This document shows positions 39,937 through 47,729 of a stretch of DNA of 64,000 nt, one piece after another. Both the position numbers and the translations under genes were made by a program. The DNA is from Amycolatopsis sp. 195334CR (GTDB lineage Bacteria; Actinomycetota; Actinomycetes; Mycobacteriales; Pseudonocardiaceae): assembly GCF_017309385.1 (NCBI RefSeq), contig NZ_JAFJMJ010000001.1, positions 3,596,001-3,660,000 on the forward strand, written 5' to 3'. Each line of letters opens with the position of its first letter. The stretch's first letter is position 1. The notes beneath the pieces were generated by a model. It did no database searches. It was not told the origin of the DNA and saw only the letters and a program-made list of their open reading frames with translations.

Positions 39937-41034
39937 TCAGGACCAGGCCACGGTGTGCAGCGTGAGCCCGCGCGCGGCGGCGACCACTTCGGCTTCCTGG
40001 GCGACGCGGGCCCGGACGTCCGGGGCCAGCGGCCAGAACGTGGACACCGTGACGGTGAGCCGCTTCCCGGAGGTCTTCGGGCGCCAGACACCGGCGATCT
40101 CCCCGTCGGCGAGCACCGCGCCCGGATTGCCGAGGATCTTCCAGAGCTCCTTCTGGTGTGCCTTCTCCGGCACCAGCAGATCGCGATCCCGGGACTGGAG
40201 CAGCGGATCCGACGGCGGCAGCAGGCGCACGACGTCGGGTTCCGGCGGGTTCTCCAGCAGGGGCAGCGAATCAGCGGGCAGGTAGCGCTTCTTCTTGTCC
40301 AGCTGGACTTCCACCAGCTCCGACGGCCACATCTCCTTGGCGACGGTGGCCGTGGTGCCGGAGAAACCACCCGCGTCGCCGTGGGTGGCCGGGCCGTGCA
40401 GGCGGAGGTAGGCCGCCATGACCGCGGTCGCGGCCGGTACGTCCAGCTTGGTGGGCACCGGGCCGCGGTTCTTCAACGGCGTCAGCGTGGCCGGGGTCGC
40501 GTCGGGCACGAGCGCGATCCCGGCGAGCGGCGCGGCCAGGCGCATCAGCTGTTCGAAGATGTGCGTGACCCCGCAGCCGCGGCACCAGACCGAGAGGCCG
40601 TCCGGCACCAGCTTGGTGACCGCGGTGCTGGCGGCGCCCTTGGTCATCGTCTTGCCGACGGCCTTGCGCAGGGCCCGCGCGGCGACCGTCAGCGCCTCGG
40701 CGGCCGGGACCCCGGCCCGGGCGACCTGCGTGCGCTGCCACCCCATCCGGGCTTCGGCGTCCACTTCGGACAGTGGGACCAGGCCGGCCACCAGCTTCTT
40801 CAGATCGCCGCGCCGGTGCAGGTGCGGAGCGCCGCGGTGCGACCAGAGCAGGGCGAAGCGCTCGTCGTCGGCGACGGCCGGGGTGGACAGGCGCGCGGCC
40901 AGCGCGATGGCCGGGCCGCCGCGCTGGTTGTCCTGCACCCCGAGATCGAACACCGCCAGTTCGTGCGGATCGGCCGTCTCACGGTGCAACCCCTGCGCGG
41001 CGATCCGATAGGCGAGGACCTGCTGCCTGTCCAC
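39937..41034 (-). CDS. Winged-helix AlkZ-like DNA glycosylase family protein
   Basis: The 365-residue protein belongs to the winged-helix DNA-binding family PF06224, which includes AlkZ/YcaQ glycosylases that repair alkylated or crosslinked bases. GTG 41034 is chosen because GGAGG precedes it by 7 nt. Visible features are RQQVLAYRIAAQGLHRE at the N-terminus, ALLWSHRGAPHLHRRGDL (winged-helix core), and LPPSDPLLQSRDRDLLV followed by AVLADGEIAGVWRPK in the C-terminal part. The catalytic Q-x-Q/E motif is not clearly identifiable, so DNA repair is inferred from the family only. Confidence 0.78.
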   Translation of the reverse strand: MDRQQVLAYRIAAQGLHRETADPHELAVFDLGVQDNQRGGPAIALAARLSTPAVADDERFALLWSHRGAPHLHRRGDLKKLVAGLVPLSEVDAEARMGWQRTQVARAGVPAAEALTVAARALRKAVGKTMTKGAASTAVTKLVPDGLSVWCRGCGVTHIFEQLMRLAAPLAGIALVPDATPATLTPLKNRGPVPTKLDVPAATAVMAAYLRLHGPATHGDAGGFSGTTATVAKEMWPSELVEVQLDKKKRYLPADSLPLLENPPEPDVVRLLPPSDPLLQSRDRDLLVPEKAHQKELWKILGNPGAVLADGEIAGVWRPKTSGKRLTVTVSTFWPLAPDVRARVAQEAEVVAAARGLTLHTVAWS

Positions 41035-41045
41035 AAGCGACCCTC

Positions 41046-41441
41046 CTAGATGGAGTGCTCGAAGGTGTAGTGCACCGCGCACTCGCCCTTGGCGCCGGCG
41101 ATGGTGCCGGTGCCCCGCAGGCCGGTCAGCTCGCCGGTGCCCGAGCCGTCGACCACGGTGAACGTGCCGTTGATGCCGGTGTTGTCGAAACCTACCTCGT
41201 GCCGGATGACGAAGCTGCCCTTGCGGCCGTCGACCGAGCCCTCGATCCGCTCGAACCCCGGTGCGGCGTAGCCCGCGCCGTCGTAGCCGGGGCCGGAGTA
41301 GTACAGCAGGTAGTCGACCGAGGACTCGCCCTCGATCAGGCCCGTGTAGGTCATGACGGCGTGCGCGTGGGCGTACCGGGGCTGGTCCTCGGCACCGCTG
41401 ACCACGCTCTCGTCCCAGGTCTTCGTCGAGAAAGTATTCAT
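41046..41441 (-). CDS. DUF3224 protein
   Basis: The 131-residue protein is a beta-barrel-like DUF3224 domain: MNTFSTKTWDESVVSG, then VMTYTGLIEGESSVDYLLYYS, FERIEGSVDGRKGSFVIRHEV and TGLRGTGTIAGAKGECAVHY. ATG 41441 is chosen over one three codons upstream because homologs open with this strand. Dehydration-like or allene-oxide-cyclase-like folds are similar, but no activity is known. It is divergent from a WYL regulator gene with a perfect palindrome between them, so that regulator probably controls it. Confidence 0.82.
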   Translation of the reverse strand: MNTFSTKTWDESVVSGAEDQPRYAHAHAVMTYTGLIEGESSVDYLLYYSGPGYDGAGYAAPGFERIEGSVDGRKGSFVIRHEVGFDNTGINGTFTVVDGSGTGELTGLRGTGTIAGAKGECAVHYTFEHSI

Positions 41442-41462
41442 GGGGAGCACTCTGCCGCCCTT

Positions 41463-41483
41463 ACCTGACAGCTTGTGTCAGGT
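41463..41483. promoter_or_regulatory. Operator palindrome ACCTGACA-N5-TGTCAGGT
   Basis: A perfect 8-5-8 inverted repeat lies between the divergent DUF3224 and WYL-regulator genes. TGACA/TGTCA half-sites are typical for WYL/YafY-type repressors that act on an adjacent gene. It overlaps the likely -35 region of the regulator gene, whose -10 is CATACT (41491-41496). Confidence 0.65.
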
Positions 41484-41503
41484 TTTCCGTCATACTGGCT
41501 TTC

Positions 41504-42466
41504 ATGCGGGCGAGCAGATTGCTGTCGGTGTTGCTGCTGTTGCAGAACCGCGGCCGGATGACGGCCGACGAGCTCGCCGCCGAGCTGGAGGTCTCGGTGC
41601 GCACGGTGTACCGGGACATCGAGGCGTTGTCGGCGGCGGGCGTGCCGGTCTACGCCGACCGCGGGCGGTCCGGCGGTTACCAGCTCGTCGACGGGTACCG
41701 CACGCGGCTGACCGGCCTCACCGAGGAGGAGGCCCGGTCGCTTTCGCTGGCCGGGTTGCCCGCGGCGGCCTCCGAACTGGGGCTCGGCACCGTGCTCGCC
41801 GCGGCCCAGCTGAAGCTCTACGCGGCACTGCCCGCCGACCTCCGCGACCGCGCGGCGACCGTCTCCCAGCGCTTCTACCTCGACGTTCCCGGCTGGCACC
41901 GCGGGATCGAGAGCCTGCCGCAGCTGGCGGAGGTGGCCGAGGCCGTCTGGCAGACCCGACGGTTGCGGATCGACTACCGGCGCTGGGGGAACCAGCAGGT
42001 CACCCGCGAGATCGAGCCGCTCGGCCTGATCCTCAAGGGCGGCAACTGGTACCTCGCCGCGCGGTGCGAGGACAGCGACCGGACCTACCGGATCTCCCGC
42101 ATCGAGGCGCTGACCACGCTGGAGCCGTTCACCCGGCCCGCCGATTTCGACCTCGCCGCGTACTGGCGGGACTGGTCCGAGCAGTTCGAACGGCGGATGT
42201 ACCCGCGGACCGCGGTGGTGCGCCTGTCCCCGCTCGCCCGGGTCCTCGTACCGTTCTACCTGGGCGGTGTCGGCGCGCGGGCGCTGGACACGGCCGACGA
42301 ACCGGACGAGGACGGGTGGATTCGGATGGAGCTGCCGGTGGAGCAGGGCCGCCCGGCGATCGGGGAGCTGCTGCGCTTCGGGCCGGGGCTGCAGGTGCTG
42401 GAACCCGCCTCGCTGCGGGATGAACTGGCGGAGGCGATCCGGGAGATGGCGGCGCACTATGGGTGA
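41504..42466 (+). CDS. WYL-domain transcriptional regulator (YafY-like)
   Basis: The 320-residue regulator has an N-terminal HTH_11 domain (RLLSVLLLLQNRGRMTADEL, LEVSVRTVYRDIEALSAAG), a linker, and a WYL domain (IEPLGLILKGGNWYLAARCE, RTYRISRIEAL) with a WCX-type C-terminal extension (FGPGLQVLEPASLRDELAE). WYL domains sense small ligands or nucleic acids. ATG 41504 has a leaderless-type CATACT 7 nt upstream. It overlaps the second hemD-like gene by 8 nt, which couples the two. Confidence 0.9.
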   Translation: MRASRLLSVLLLLQNRGRMTADELAAELEVSVRTVYRDIEALSAAGVPVYADRGRSGGYQLVDGYRTRLTGLTEEEARSLSLAGLPAAASELGLGTVLAAAQLKLYAALPADLRDRAATVSQRFYLDVPGWHRGIESLPQLAEVAEAVWQTRRLRIDYRRWGNQQVTREIEPLGLILKGGNWYLAARCEDSDRTYRISRIEALTTLEPFTRPADFDLAAYWRDWSEQFERRMYPRTAVVRLSPLARVLVPFYLGGVGARALDTADEPDEDGWIRMELPVEQGRPAIGELLRFGPGLQVLEPASLRDELAEAIREMAAHYG

Positions 42467-43256
42467 ACTTTCCGGGGTCACCATCGGGATCACCGCCGAA
42501 CGCCGCGCGGAGGAGTTCATCACCGCGCTGGAACGGCACGGCGCCTCGGTGCGGCACGCACCGACCATCCGGATCGTGCCGTTGCCGGACGACGCCGTGT
42601 TGCGCGCGGCGACCGACGCCGTGCTCGCCGCGCCGGTCGACCTCACCGCGATCACCACCGGCGCCGGGTTCCGCGGCTGGGTTTCCGCGGCCGAGGGCTG
42701 GGGTGTGGCCGAGGACCTGCTGACCCGCCTCGGTGCTTCACGCGTGGTCGTGCGGGGGCCGAAGGCGATGGGCGCGGTGCGCGGGCTCGGCTTGTCGGAG
42801 GACTGGTCGGCCCCTGGCGAGACGAACGCGGAGCTGTTCGAGCACCTGCTGGCGTCGGGCGTGGCCGGCCGGCGGGTCGCGGTCCAGCTGCACGGGACGC
42901 CGTTGCCGGAGTTCACCTCGCGGCTGGCCGACGCCGGGGCGGAGGTGGTCGAGGTGCAGCCGTACCGGTGGCAGTGGCCGTCGGACCTGGACCCCGCGCA
43001 CCGGCTGATCGACGACCTCATCGGCGGTGAGGTGCGGGCACTCGCGTTCACCAGCGCCCCGGCCGCGGCGAACCTGCTGACCCTGGCCGGAGACCGCCGG
43101 GACGCCCTCGTCGACGCGTTGCGGAGTCACGTCGCCTGCGCGTGCGTCGGCTCGGTGACCGCGGCCCCGCTGACCGAGCTGGGCGTGCCGACCCTGCAAC
43201 CCGACCGCCCTCGGCTCGGGGCGCTGGTCAAGCTGCTGGTGCGCGAACTCGGTTAG
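42459..43256 (+). CDS. Second uroporphyrinogen-III synthase-like protein (no DNA-binding domain)
   Basis: The 265-residue paralog of the HemD at 38083 lacks the winged helix. It shares the same landmarks in order: GITAERRAEEF, AITTGAGFRGWVSAAEGWG, GRRVAVQLHGTPLP, ALAFTSAPAAANLL and CVGSVTAAPLTELG. ATG 42459 overlaps the WYL-regulator stop. Whether it makes uroporphyrinogen III for heme while the fused one serves siroheme, or has diverged, is open. Its TAG shares TTAG with the stop of the convergent siderophore-interacting protein gene. Confidence 0.85.
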   Translation: MGELSGVTIGITAERRAEEFITALERHGASVRHAPTIRIVPLPDDAVLRAATDAVLAAPVDLTAITTGAGFRGWVSAAEGWGVAEDLLTRLGASRVVVRGPKAMGAVRGLGLSEDWSAPGETNAELFEHLLASGVAGRRVAVQLHGTPLPEFTSRLADAGAEVVEVQPYRWQWPSDLDPAHRLIDDLIGGEVRALAFTSAPAAANLLTLAGDRRDALVDALRSHVACACVGSVTAAPLTELGVPTLQPDRPRLGALVKLLVRELG

Positions 43257-44095
43257 ACGTCGTCGGCGGGTTCGGGTTCGCCGGATTCGATGCGCCGCAC
43301 GCTTTCCCGGCCGACCTCCTCCTCGCTCTTGCCCTGCCGCCAGTAGCCGGTGAAGGTGATGGCCCGCTTGGTGATGCCGCGGTCGCGGACCAGGTGGCGC
43401 CGGGTGAACTTGACCAGGCTCGCCTCCCCGGACAGCCACGCGTACGCCGTGCCGTCGGGCAGCGAGGCCGCGCGGACCGCATCGAGCACGGCCTCGCCGT
43501 GCGGCCGCGTGCCCCGGTGGACCCAGGTGATCTCGACGTCCTTGGCGGCCGTGTCGAAGGTCTGCTCCTCCTCCGGCCCGGACACCTCGACGAAAGCCCG
43601 CAGCACGGCGTGCTCCGGCAGCCCTTCGACGATCGCGCCGACCGCGGGCACCGTCGACTCGTCGCCGACCAGCAGCTGCCACTCGGTGTCCTCGGGCACC
43701 GAGTACAACGCGTGCGGCGGGGCCAGGAAGATCAGCTCGTCACCGACGGCGGCGTGCTCGGCCCAGGTCGACCCCGGACCGGCGTCGTGCAGCACGAAGT
43801 CGACGTCCACCGCGCCCGGCCGGACCGCGCGCAGGGTGTAGGTGCGCATCGGCGGCCGTTCGGCGTCCGGCATCGCGAGGTAGACGCGGTACCAGGAGAG
43901 CACTTCCGAGTCGCCGTCGAGCGGCGGCGGCAGCACCGGCCGCGCCTGGCCGGGCGCCGGGAAGAACAGCTTGACGTACTGGTCGGGCCCCACGTCGTCG
44001 ACGTCGACTGCCACGTCGAAACTGATCCGGGCCATGTGCGGGGTCAGCCGCCGGACGGCCGACACGCGCAGCGGGTGGTACGTCATACTCGCCAT
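43253..44095 (-). CDS. Siderophore-interacting protein, FAD-dependent ferric reductase
   Basis: This 280-residue flavoprotein is of the SIP family that releases iron by reducing ferric siderophores. An FAD-binding barrel with MRTYTLRAVRPGAVDVDFVLH and PGSTWAEHAAVGDEL is followed by a NAD(P)H-binding-like domain (LVGDESTVPAVGAI, TAYAWLSGEASLVK, GYWRQGKSEEE). The start is ATG 44095 or ATG 44086 (TYHPLRVSAV). An IdeR/DtxR-type box begins exactly at 44095, so the gene should be repressed when iron is plentiful. Confidence 0.9.
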   Translation of the reverse strand: MASMTYHPLRVSAVRRLTPHMARISFDVAVDVDDVGPDQYVKLFFPAPGQARPVLPPPLDGDSEVLSWYRVYLAMPDAERPPMRTYTLRAVRPGAVDVDFVLHDAGPGSTWAEHAAVGDELIFLAPPHALYSVPEDTEWQLLVGDESTVPAVGAIVEGLPEHAVLRAFVEVSGPEEEQTFDTAAKDVEITWVHRGTRPHGEAVLDAVRAASLPDGTAYAWLSGEASLVKFTRRHLVRDRGITKRAITFTGYWRQGKSEEEVGRESVRRIESGEPEPADDV

Positions 44096-44113
44096 TAGGC
44101 AAGGCTAACCATA
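44095..44113 (-). promoter_or_regulatory. IdeR/DtxR iron box at the siderophore-interacting protein gene
   Basis: Written on the plus strand, TTAGGCAAGGCTAACC (44095-44110) and its flank match the 19-bp iron-box consensus TTAGGTTAGGCTAACCTAA at about 15 positions. It touches the start codon of the minus-strand gene. The family function (iron) fits. Confidence 0.65.
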
Positions 44114-44118
44114 AGAGA

Positions 44119-44430
44119 TCACCAGAGGCCACCCTCCGGCTCCTCCTGTTGCCAGCGATACACCCGCAGGTCCACCTTCTGCCCGTCGGCCAGCACGCCC
44201 TCGGTGCGCAGCCGGGCCAGCTGCTCCTCGGCCAGGTGCGGGGCCGGGGTGCCGTTCGCGCGCAGGATCCGGTGCCACGGCAGGTCGCTGCCGTCCTCGG
44301 CGAGGATGGCGCCGACCAGGCGCGGGGACGGCGCGCCGGCCAGCGTCGCGATGTCGCCGTAGGTGGCGACCTTGCCGGGCGGCACGTCGCTGATCACCGC
44401 CCGCACCCGTTCGTGCAGTTCTTCGTCCAT
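44119..44430 (-). CDS. Alkyltransferase-like protein (ATL, MGMT family; Rv3204-like)
   Basis: The 103-residue protein has the DNA-binding domain of O6-alkylguanine transferases (GKVATYGDIATLAGAPSPRLVGA). The active-site PCHR is PWHR here, so the alkyl-accepting cysteine is a tryptophan. That is the definition of ATL proteins, which mark alkylated bases for nucleotide excision repair. ATG 44430 gives MDEELHERVRAV; GTG 44436 adds two residues. It lies just before adnA on the opposite strand, as Rv3204 lies near Rv3202c. Confidence 0.88.
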   Translation of the reverse strand: MDEELHERVRAVISDVPPGKVATYGDIATLAGAPSPRLVGAILAEDGSDLPWHRILRANGTPAPHLAEEQLARLRTEGVLADGQKVDLRVYRWQQEEPEGGLW

Positions 44431-44513
44431 GCGCACAGCTAACCGGAAGACACCGACAGTTCCGACCGGGTGCCGCTACCCGGTGCCGATCACCGCTCGT
44501 GGTCCAATCGGGT

Positions 44514-47500
44514 GTGGCAAGCAGGACGAAGCACCGGGTGAGCGCGCGACTGGTGCGCCGCCCGGTCGTGCCCCCGCGTCCTCGCCACTGGGAGCCCGAC
44601 GCCCACCGGGCGTTCCACGGCCCGGTCGGTTTCCTGCGCGTGCTGGGCGGTCCCGGCACCGGCAAGACCGCGCTGCTCGCCGAGGCCGTCACCCGCCGGA
44701 TCCGCGACCAGGGCGTCGATCCCGAGCGGATCCTGGTGCTGACCACGTCCCGGCGCGCGGCCGAGGCCCTGCGCGCCGACATCACCCGCCTGCTCAACGA
44801 CGGTGACCCCGACGCCCCGCGCACCATCCGCGAGCCGATCGTGCGCACCGTGCACTCGTACGCCTACGCCGTGCTGCGCATGCAGGCCCGGATGCGCGAG
44901 GAACCGGCACCGCGCCTGCTCAACAGCGCCGAGCAGGACGTGATGGTGCGCGAACTGCTCGCCGGCGACCTGGAGCTGGGCGCCCACGACTGGCCGGTCG
45001 AACTGCGCCCGGCGCTGACCGTGCCCGGGTTCGCCGAGGAACTGCGCGACCTGCTGCTGCGCGCGGCCGAACGCGGGCTCGGCCCGGAGGACCTGATCAA
45101 GCTCGGTGAGGAGAAGGGCCGCGAGCAGTGGGTCGCCGCGGGCACCTTCTGGCGGCAGTACGAGGACGTCAGCGCGTTGCAGGGGGCTGGGGGCAACGCG
45201 CTCGCGCTGCCCGGTGCCACCGCCTACGACGCCGCCGAGCTGGTGATTTCGGCGTTGATCGCGCTGAACTCCGAGCCGGAGCTGATGCTGCGGGAGCAGG
45301 CCCGCGTCCGGCACCTGTTCGTCGACGACGCGCAGCACCTCGACCCGCTGCAGTTCCGGCTGCTCCGGCACCTCGGTTCCGGCGCCGAGGACTTCGTGCT
45401 CGCCGGCGACCCGGACCAGTCGATCTTCTCCTTCCGCGGCGCCGATCCCACGCTGCTGGAGCGGGCCGACCGCCGCGGCGACCAGACCATCCGGCTGACC
45501 AGGAGCCACCGGCACGCACCCGCCATCGCGACCGCGGTCAACCGGCTGATCACGCACCTGCCCGGCCCGAAGCGCCTGCCGCTGCGGCCCGCCGGCACCG
45601 AGGACGAGGGCACGGTCAAGATCCGCCTGCTGTCGACCCCGGCGGCCGAGGGCGCGTGGATGGCCGACCAGCTGCGGCGCGCGCACCTGATGGACGAGGT
45701 GCCGTGGTCGGAGATGGCGGTGCTGGTGCGGTCGCCGTCACGGACCTTCCCGGTGCTGATCCGCGCGCTGCGCGCGGCCGGGGTGCCGATCGCCGCCGCG
45801 GCCGAGGAGCTGCCGCTGGCCAAGCAGCCCGCGGTCCGGCCGCTGCTGGCCGCGCTCCGCGCCGCCGACGACCCGTCCACTGTGGACGCCGATGTGGCGG
45901 AGATGCTGCTGGCTTCCCCGTTGGGCGGCGCCGATCCACTGGCGTTGCGGCGCCTCCGTCGTGGGTTGCGGCGGCTGGAGCTGTCCGCCGGCGGGGAGCG
46001 GTCCAGCGACGAACTGCTGGTGGAAGCCCTGCTGGACAACGATCCGCTGACCATGCTGGCCGAGGCGGAGGCCGGTCCGGTGCGCCGGGTGGCCGGGCTG
46101 ATCGCCACCGCGCGGGAGTCGATCGCGCAGCACCGCAACGTGGAGAACGTGCTGTGGGACCTGTGGCAGGCCAGCGATCTCGAGGCGCGGCTGCTGCGGT
46201 TCGCCGACCGCGGTGGGTCGCTCGGATCGCAGGCCGACCGCGATCTGGACTCGGTGGTGGCGTTGTTCCACGCGGCCGGTCGCTATGTCGACAGGCTGCC
46301 GCATTCCACGGTCACCGCGTTCGCCGACTACCTGGCCTCGCAGCACATCGCCGGGGACAGCCTCGCGCCGAAGGCGGCGCGCAAGGAGGGCGTCACCCTG
46401 CTCACCGCGCATGGCTCGATCGGTCGTGAGTGGACGGTGGTGGCGGTGGTCGGCGCGCAGGAGGGCAGCTGGCCGGACCTGCGGTTGCGCGGATCGCTGC
46501 TGGGCGTGGAGAAGCTGGTCGACCTGTTGTCCGGTGTGGACGGTGAGCAGGTCTCCGCCACGGCACCGCTGCTGGCCGAGGAGCGTCGCCTGTTCTACCT
46601 CGCGGCCAGCCGGGCGCGCCGGACACTGCTGTTCAGCGCGGTGCGCGGGGAGGACGAGCAGCCTTCGCGCTTCGTCGACGAACTGGACGAGGCCGCGCCG
46701 GACGAGTCGGCCGCCGATCCGCGGCTGAAGACCGGTGGCCGGTCGCTGGTGCTCGCCGAACTGGTCGGGGAACTGCGCCGGGTGGTGTGCGACGCCGAGG
46801 CCGCCACCGAACGCCGTCAGCTCGCCGCGCGCCAGCTCGCCAAGCTGGCCGCCGCCGGGGTGCCCGGCTCGCACCCGGCCACCTGGTACGGCGTGCCCCA
46901 GCCGTCCACCGAGGTGGCCCTGTTCAGCCCCGGTCAGCTGGTCAGCGTTTCGCCGTCCACTGTGGACGTACTGGCGCGCTGCCCGTTGCGCTGGCTGCTG
47001 GAACGCCACGGCGGTGACGATCCCGCGCAGCTGGCCGCGGTCACCGGCACCCTGGTGCACGCGCTCGCGCAGGCCGCCGCCGAGGGCACCGGGGACGCCG
47101 AGCTGCGCGCCGCCCTGGATGAGGCGTGGACCAGGGTCGATGCCGGGGCGCCGTGGTTCTCCCGTCGTGAACGCCGTCGCGTGGAACAGATGCTGGAGAA
47201 CTTCATGGCGTGGTTGCAGCACAGCCGCGCCGAGCTGACCAGCGTCGGGAACGAGAAGGACGTGCAGGTGGTGCTGCCGCCGGAGCACGGCGACGGCGAG
47301 GACGAGCTGCTCGTCCGGTTGCGCGGCCGGGTCGACCGGCTGGAGCTGGACGAGCAGGGCCGTCCGGTGATCGTGGACATCAAGAGCGGCAAGACCCCGG
47401 TCACCGCGAACGACGCCGAGCAGCACCCGCAGCTCGCGGCCTACCAGCTGGCCGTGCTGCTGGGCGCGTTCGGCGAACACGGCACCGAGCCCGGCGGCGC

Positions 47501-47729
47501 GAAGCTGGTCTACGTGGCCAAGGCGAACAAGAAAACCGGGGCCACCGAACGGCAACAGGCCCCGCTCGACGAGGAAACCGGCCCCACCTGGCTGGACCTG
47601 GTGCGCCGCGCGGCCGGATCGGCGGCCGGACCGGGCTTCGAAGCCCGTGAGAACGCGGACTGCCCGCGGTGCCCGGCGCGGGGTTCCTGCCCGGTGCGGC
47701 CTGAGGGACGGCAGGTGACCGGCCCGTGA
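44514..47729 (+). CDS. adnA: AdnA subunit of the AdnAB helicase-nuclease
   Basis: This 1071-residue UvrD/RecB-type protein belongs to a heterodimeric motor-nuclease that resects DNA double-strand breaks in actinobacteria. Walker A is GGPGTGKT (about residues 44-51) and the Walker B-like segment is LFVDDAQHLDP (about 268). A superfamily 1 helicase core follows, with GDPDQSIFSFRGADP and GREWTVVAVVGAQEGSWP. The C-terminal RecB-like nuclease has GRVDRLELDEQGRPVIVDIKSG (47327-47392) and a cysteine set (CPRCPARGSC). Start GTG 44514 or GTG 44499 (5 residues longer). It overlaps adnB by GTGA. Confidence 0.93.
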   Translation: MASRTKHRVSARLVRRPVVPPRPRHWEPDAHRAFHGPVGFLRVLGGPGTGKTALLAEAVTRRIRDQGVDPERILVLTTSRRAAEALRADITRLLNDGDPDAPRTIREPIVRTVHSYAYAVLRMQARMREEPAPRLLNSAEQDVMVRELLAGDLELGAHDWPVELRPALTVPGFAEELRDLLLRAAERGLGPEDLIKLGEEKGREQWVAAGTFWRQYEDVSALQGAGGNALALPGATAYDAAELVISALIALNSEPELMLREQARVRHLFVDDAQHLDPLQFRLLRHLGSGAEDFVLAGDPDQSIFSFRGADPTLLERADRRGDQTIRLTRSHRHAPAIATAVNRLITHLPGPKRLPLRPAGTEDEGTVKIRLLSTPAAEGAWMADQLRRAHLMDEVPWSEMAVLVRSPSRTFPVLIRALRAAGVPIAAAAEELPLAKQPAVRPLLAALRAADDPSTVDADVAEMLLASPLGGADPLALRRLRRGLRRLELSAGGERSSDELLVEALLDNDPLTMLAEAEAGPVRRVAGLIATARESIAQHRNVENVLWDLWQASDLEARLLRFADRGGSLGSQADRDLDSVVALFHAAGRYVDRLPHSTVTAFADYLASQHIAGDSLAPKAARKEGVTLLTAHGSIGREWTVVAVVGAQEGSWPDLRLRGSLLGVEKLVDLLSGVDGEQVSATAPLLAEERRLFYLAASRARRTLLFSAVRGEDEQPSRFVDELDEAAPDESAADPRLKTGGRSLVLAELVGELRRVVCDAEAATERRQLAARQLAKLAAAGVPGSHPATWYGVPQPSTEVALFSPGQLVSVSPSTVDVLARCPLRWLLERHGGDDPAQLAAVTGTLVHALAQAAAEGTGDAELRAALDEAWTRVDAGAPWFSRRERRRVEQMLENFMAWLQHSRAELTSVGNEKDVQVVLPPEHGDGEDELLVRLRGRVDRLELDEQGRPVIVDIKSGKTPVTANDAEQHPQLAAYQLAVLLGAFGEHGTEPGGAKLVYVAKANKKTGATERQQAPLDEETGPTWLDLVRRAAGSAAGPGFEARENADCPRCPARGSCPVRPEGRQVTGP

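Noticed and set aside
44119..44430. Inactivated O6-methylguanine transferase
   Set aside because: The Cys-to-Trp change at the active site together with the ~100-residue length is the defining state of functional alkyltransferase-like proteins.
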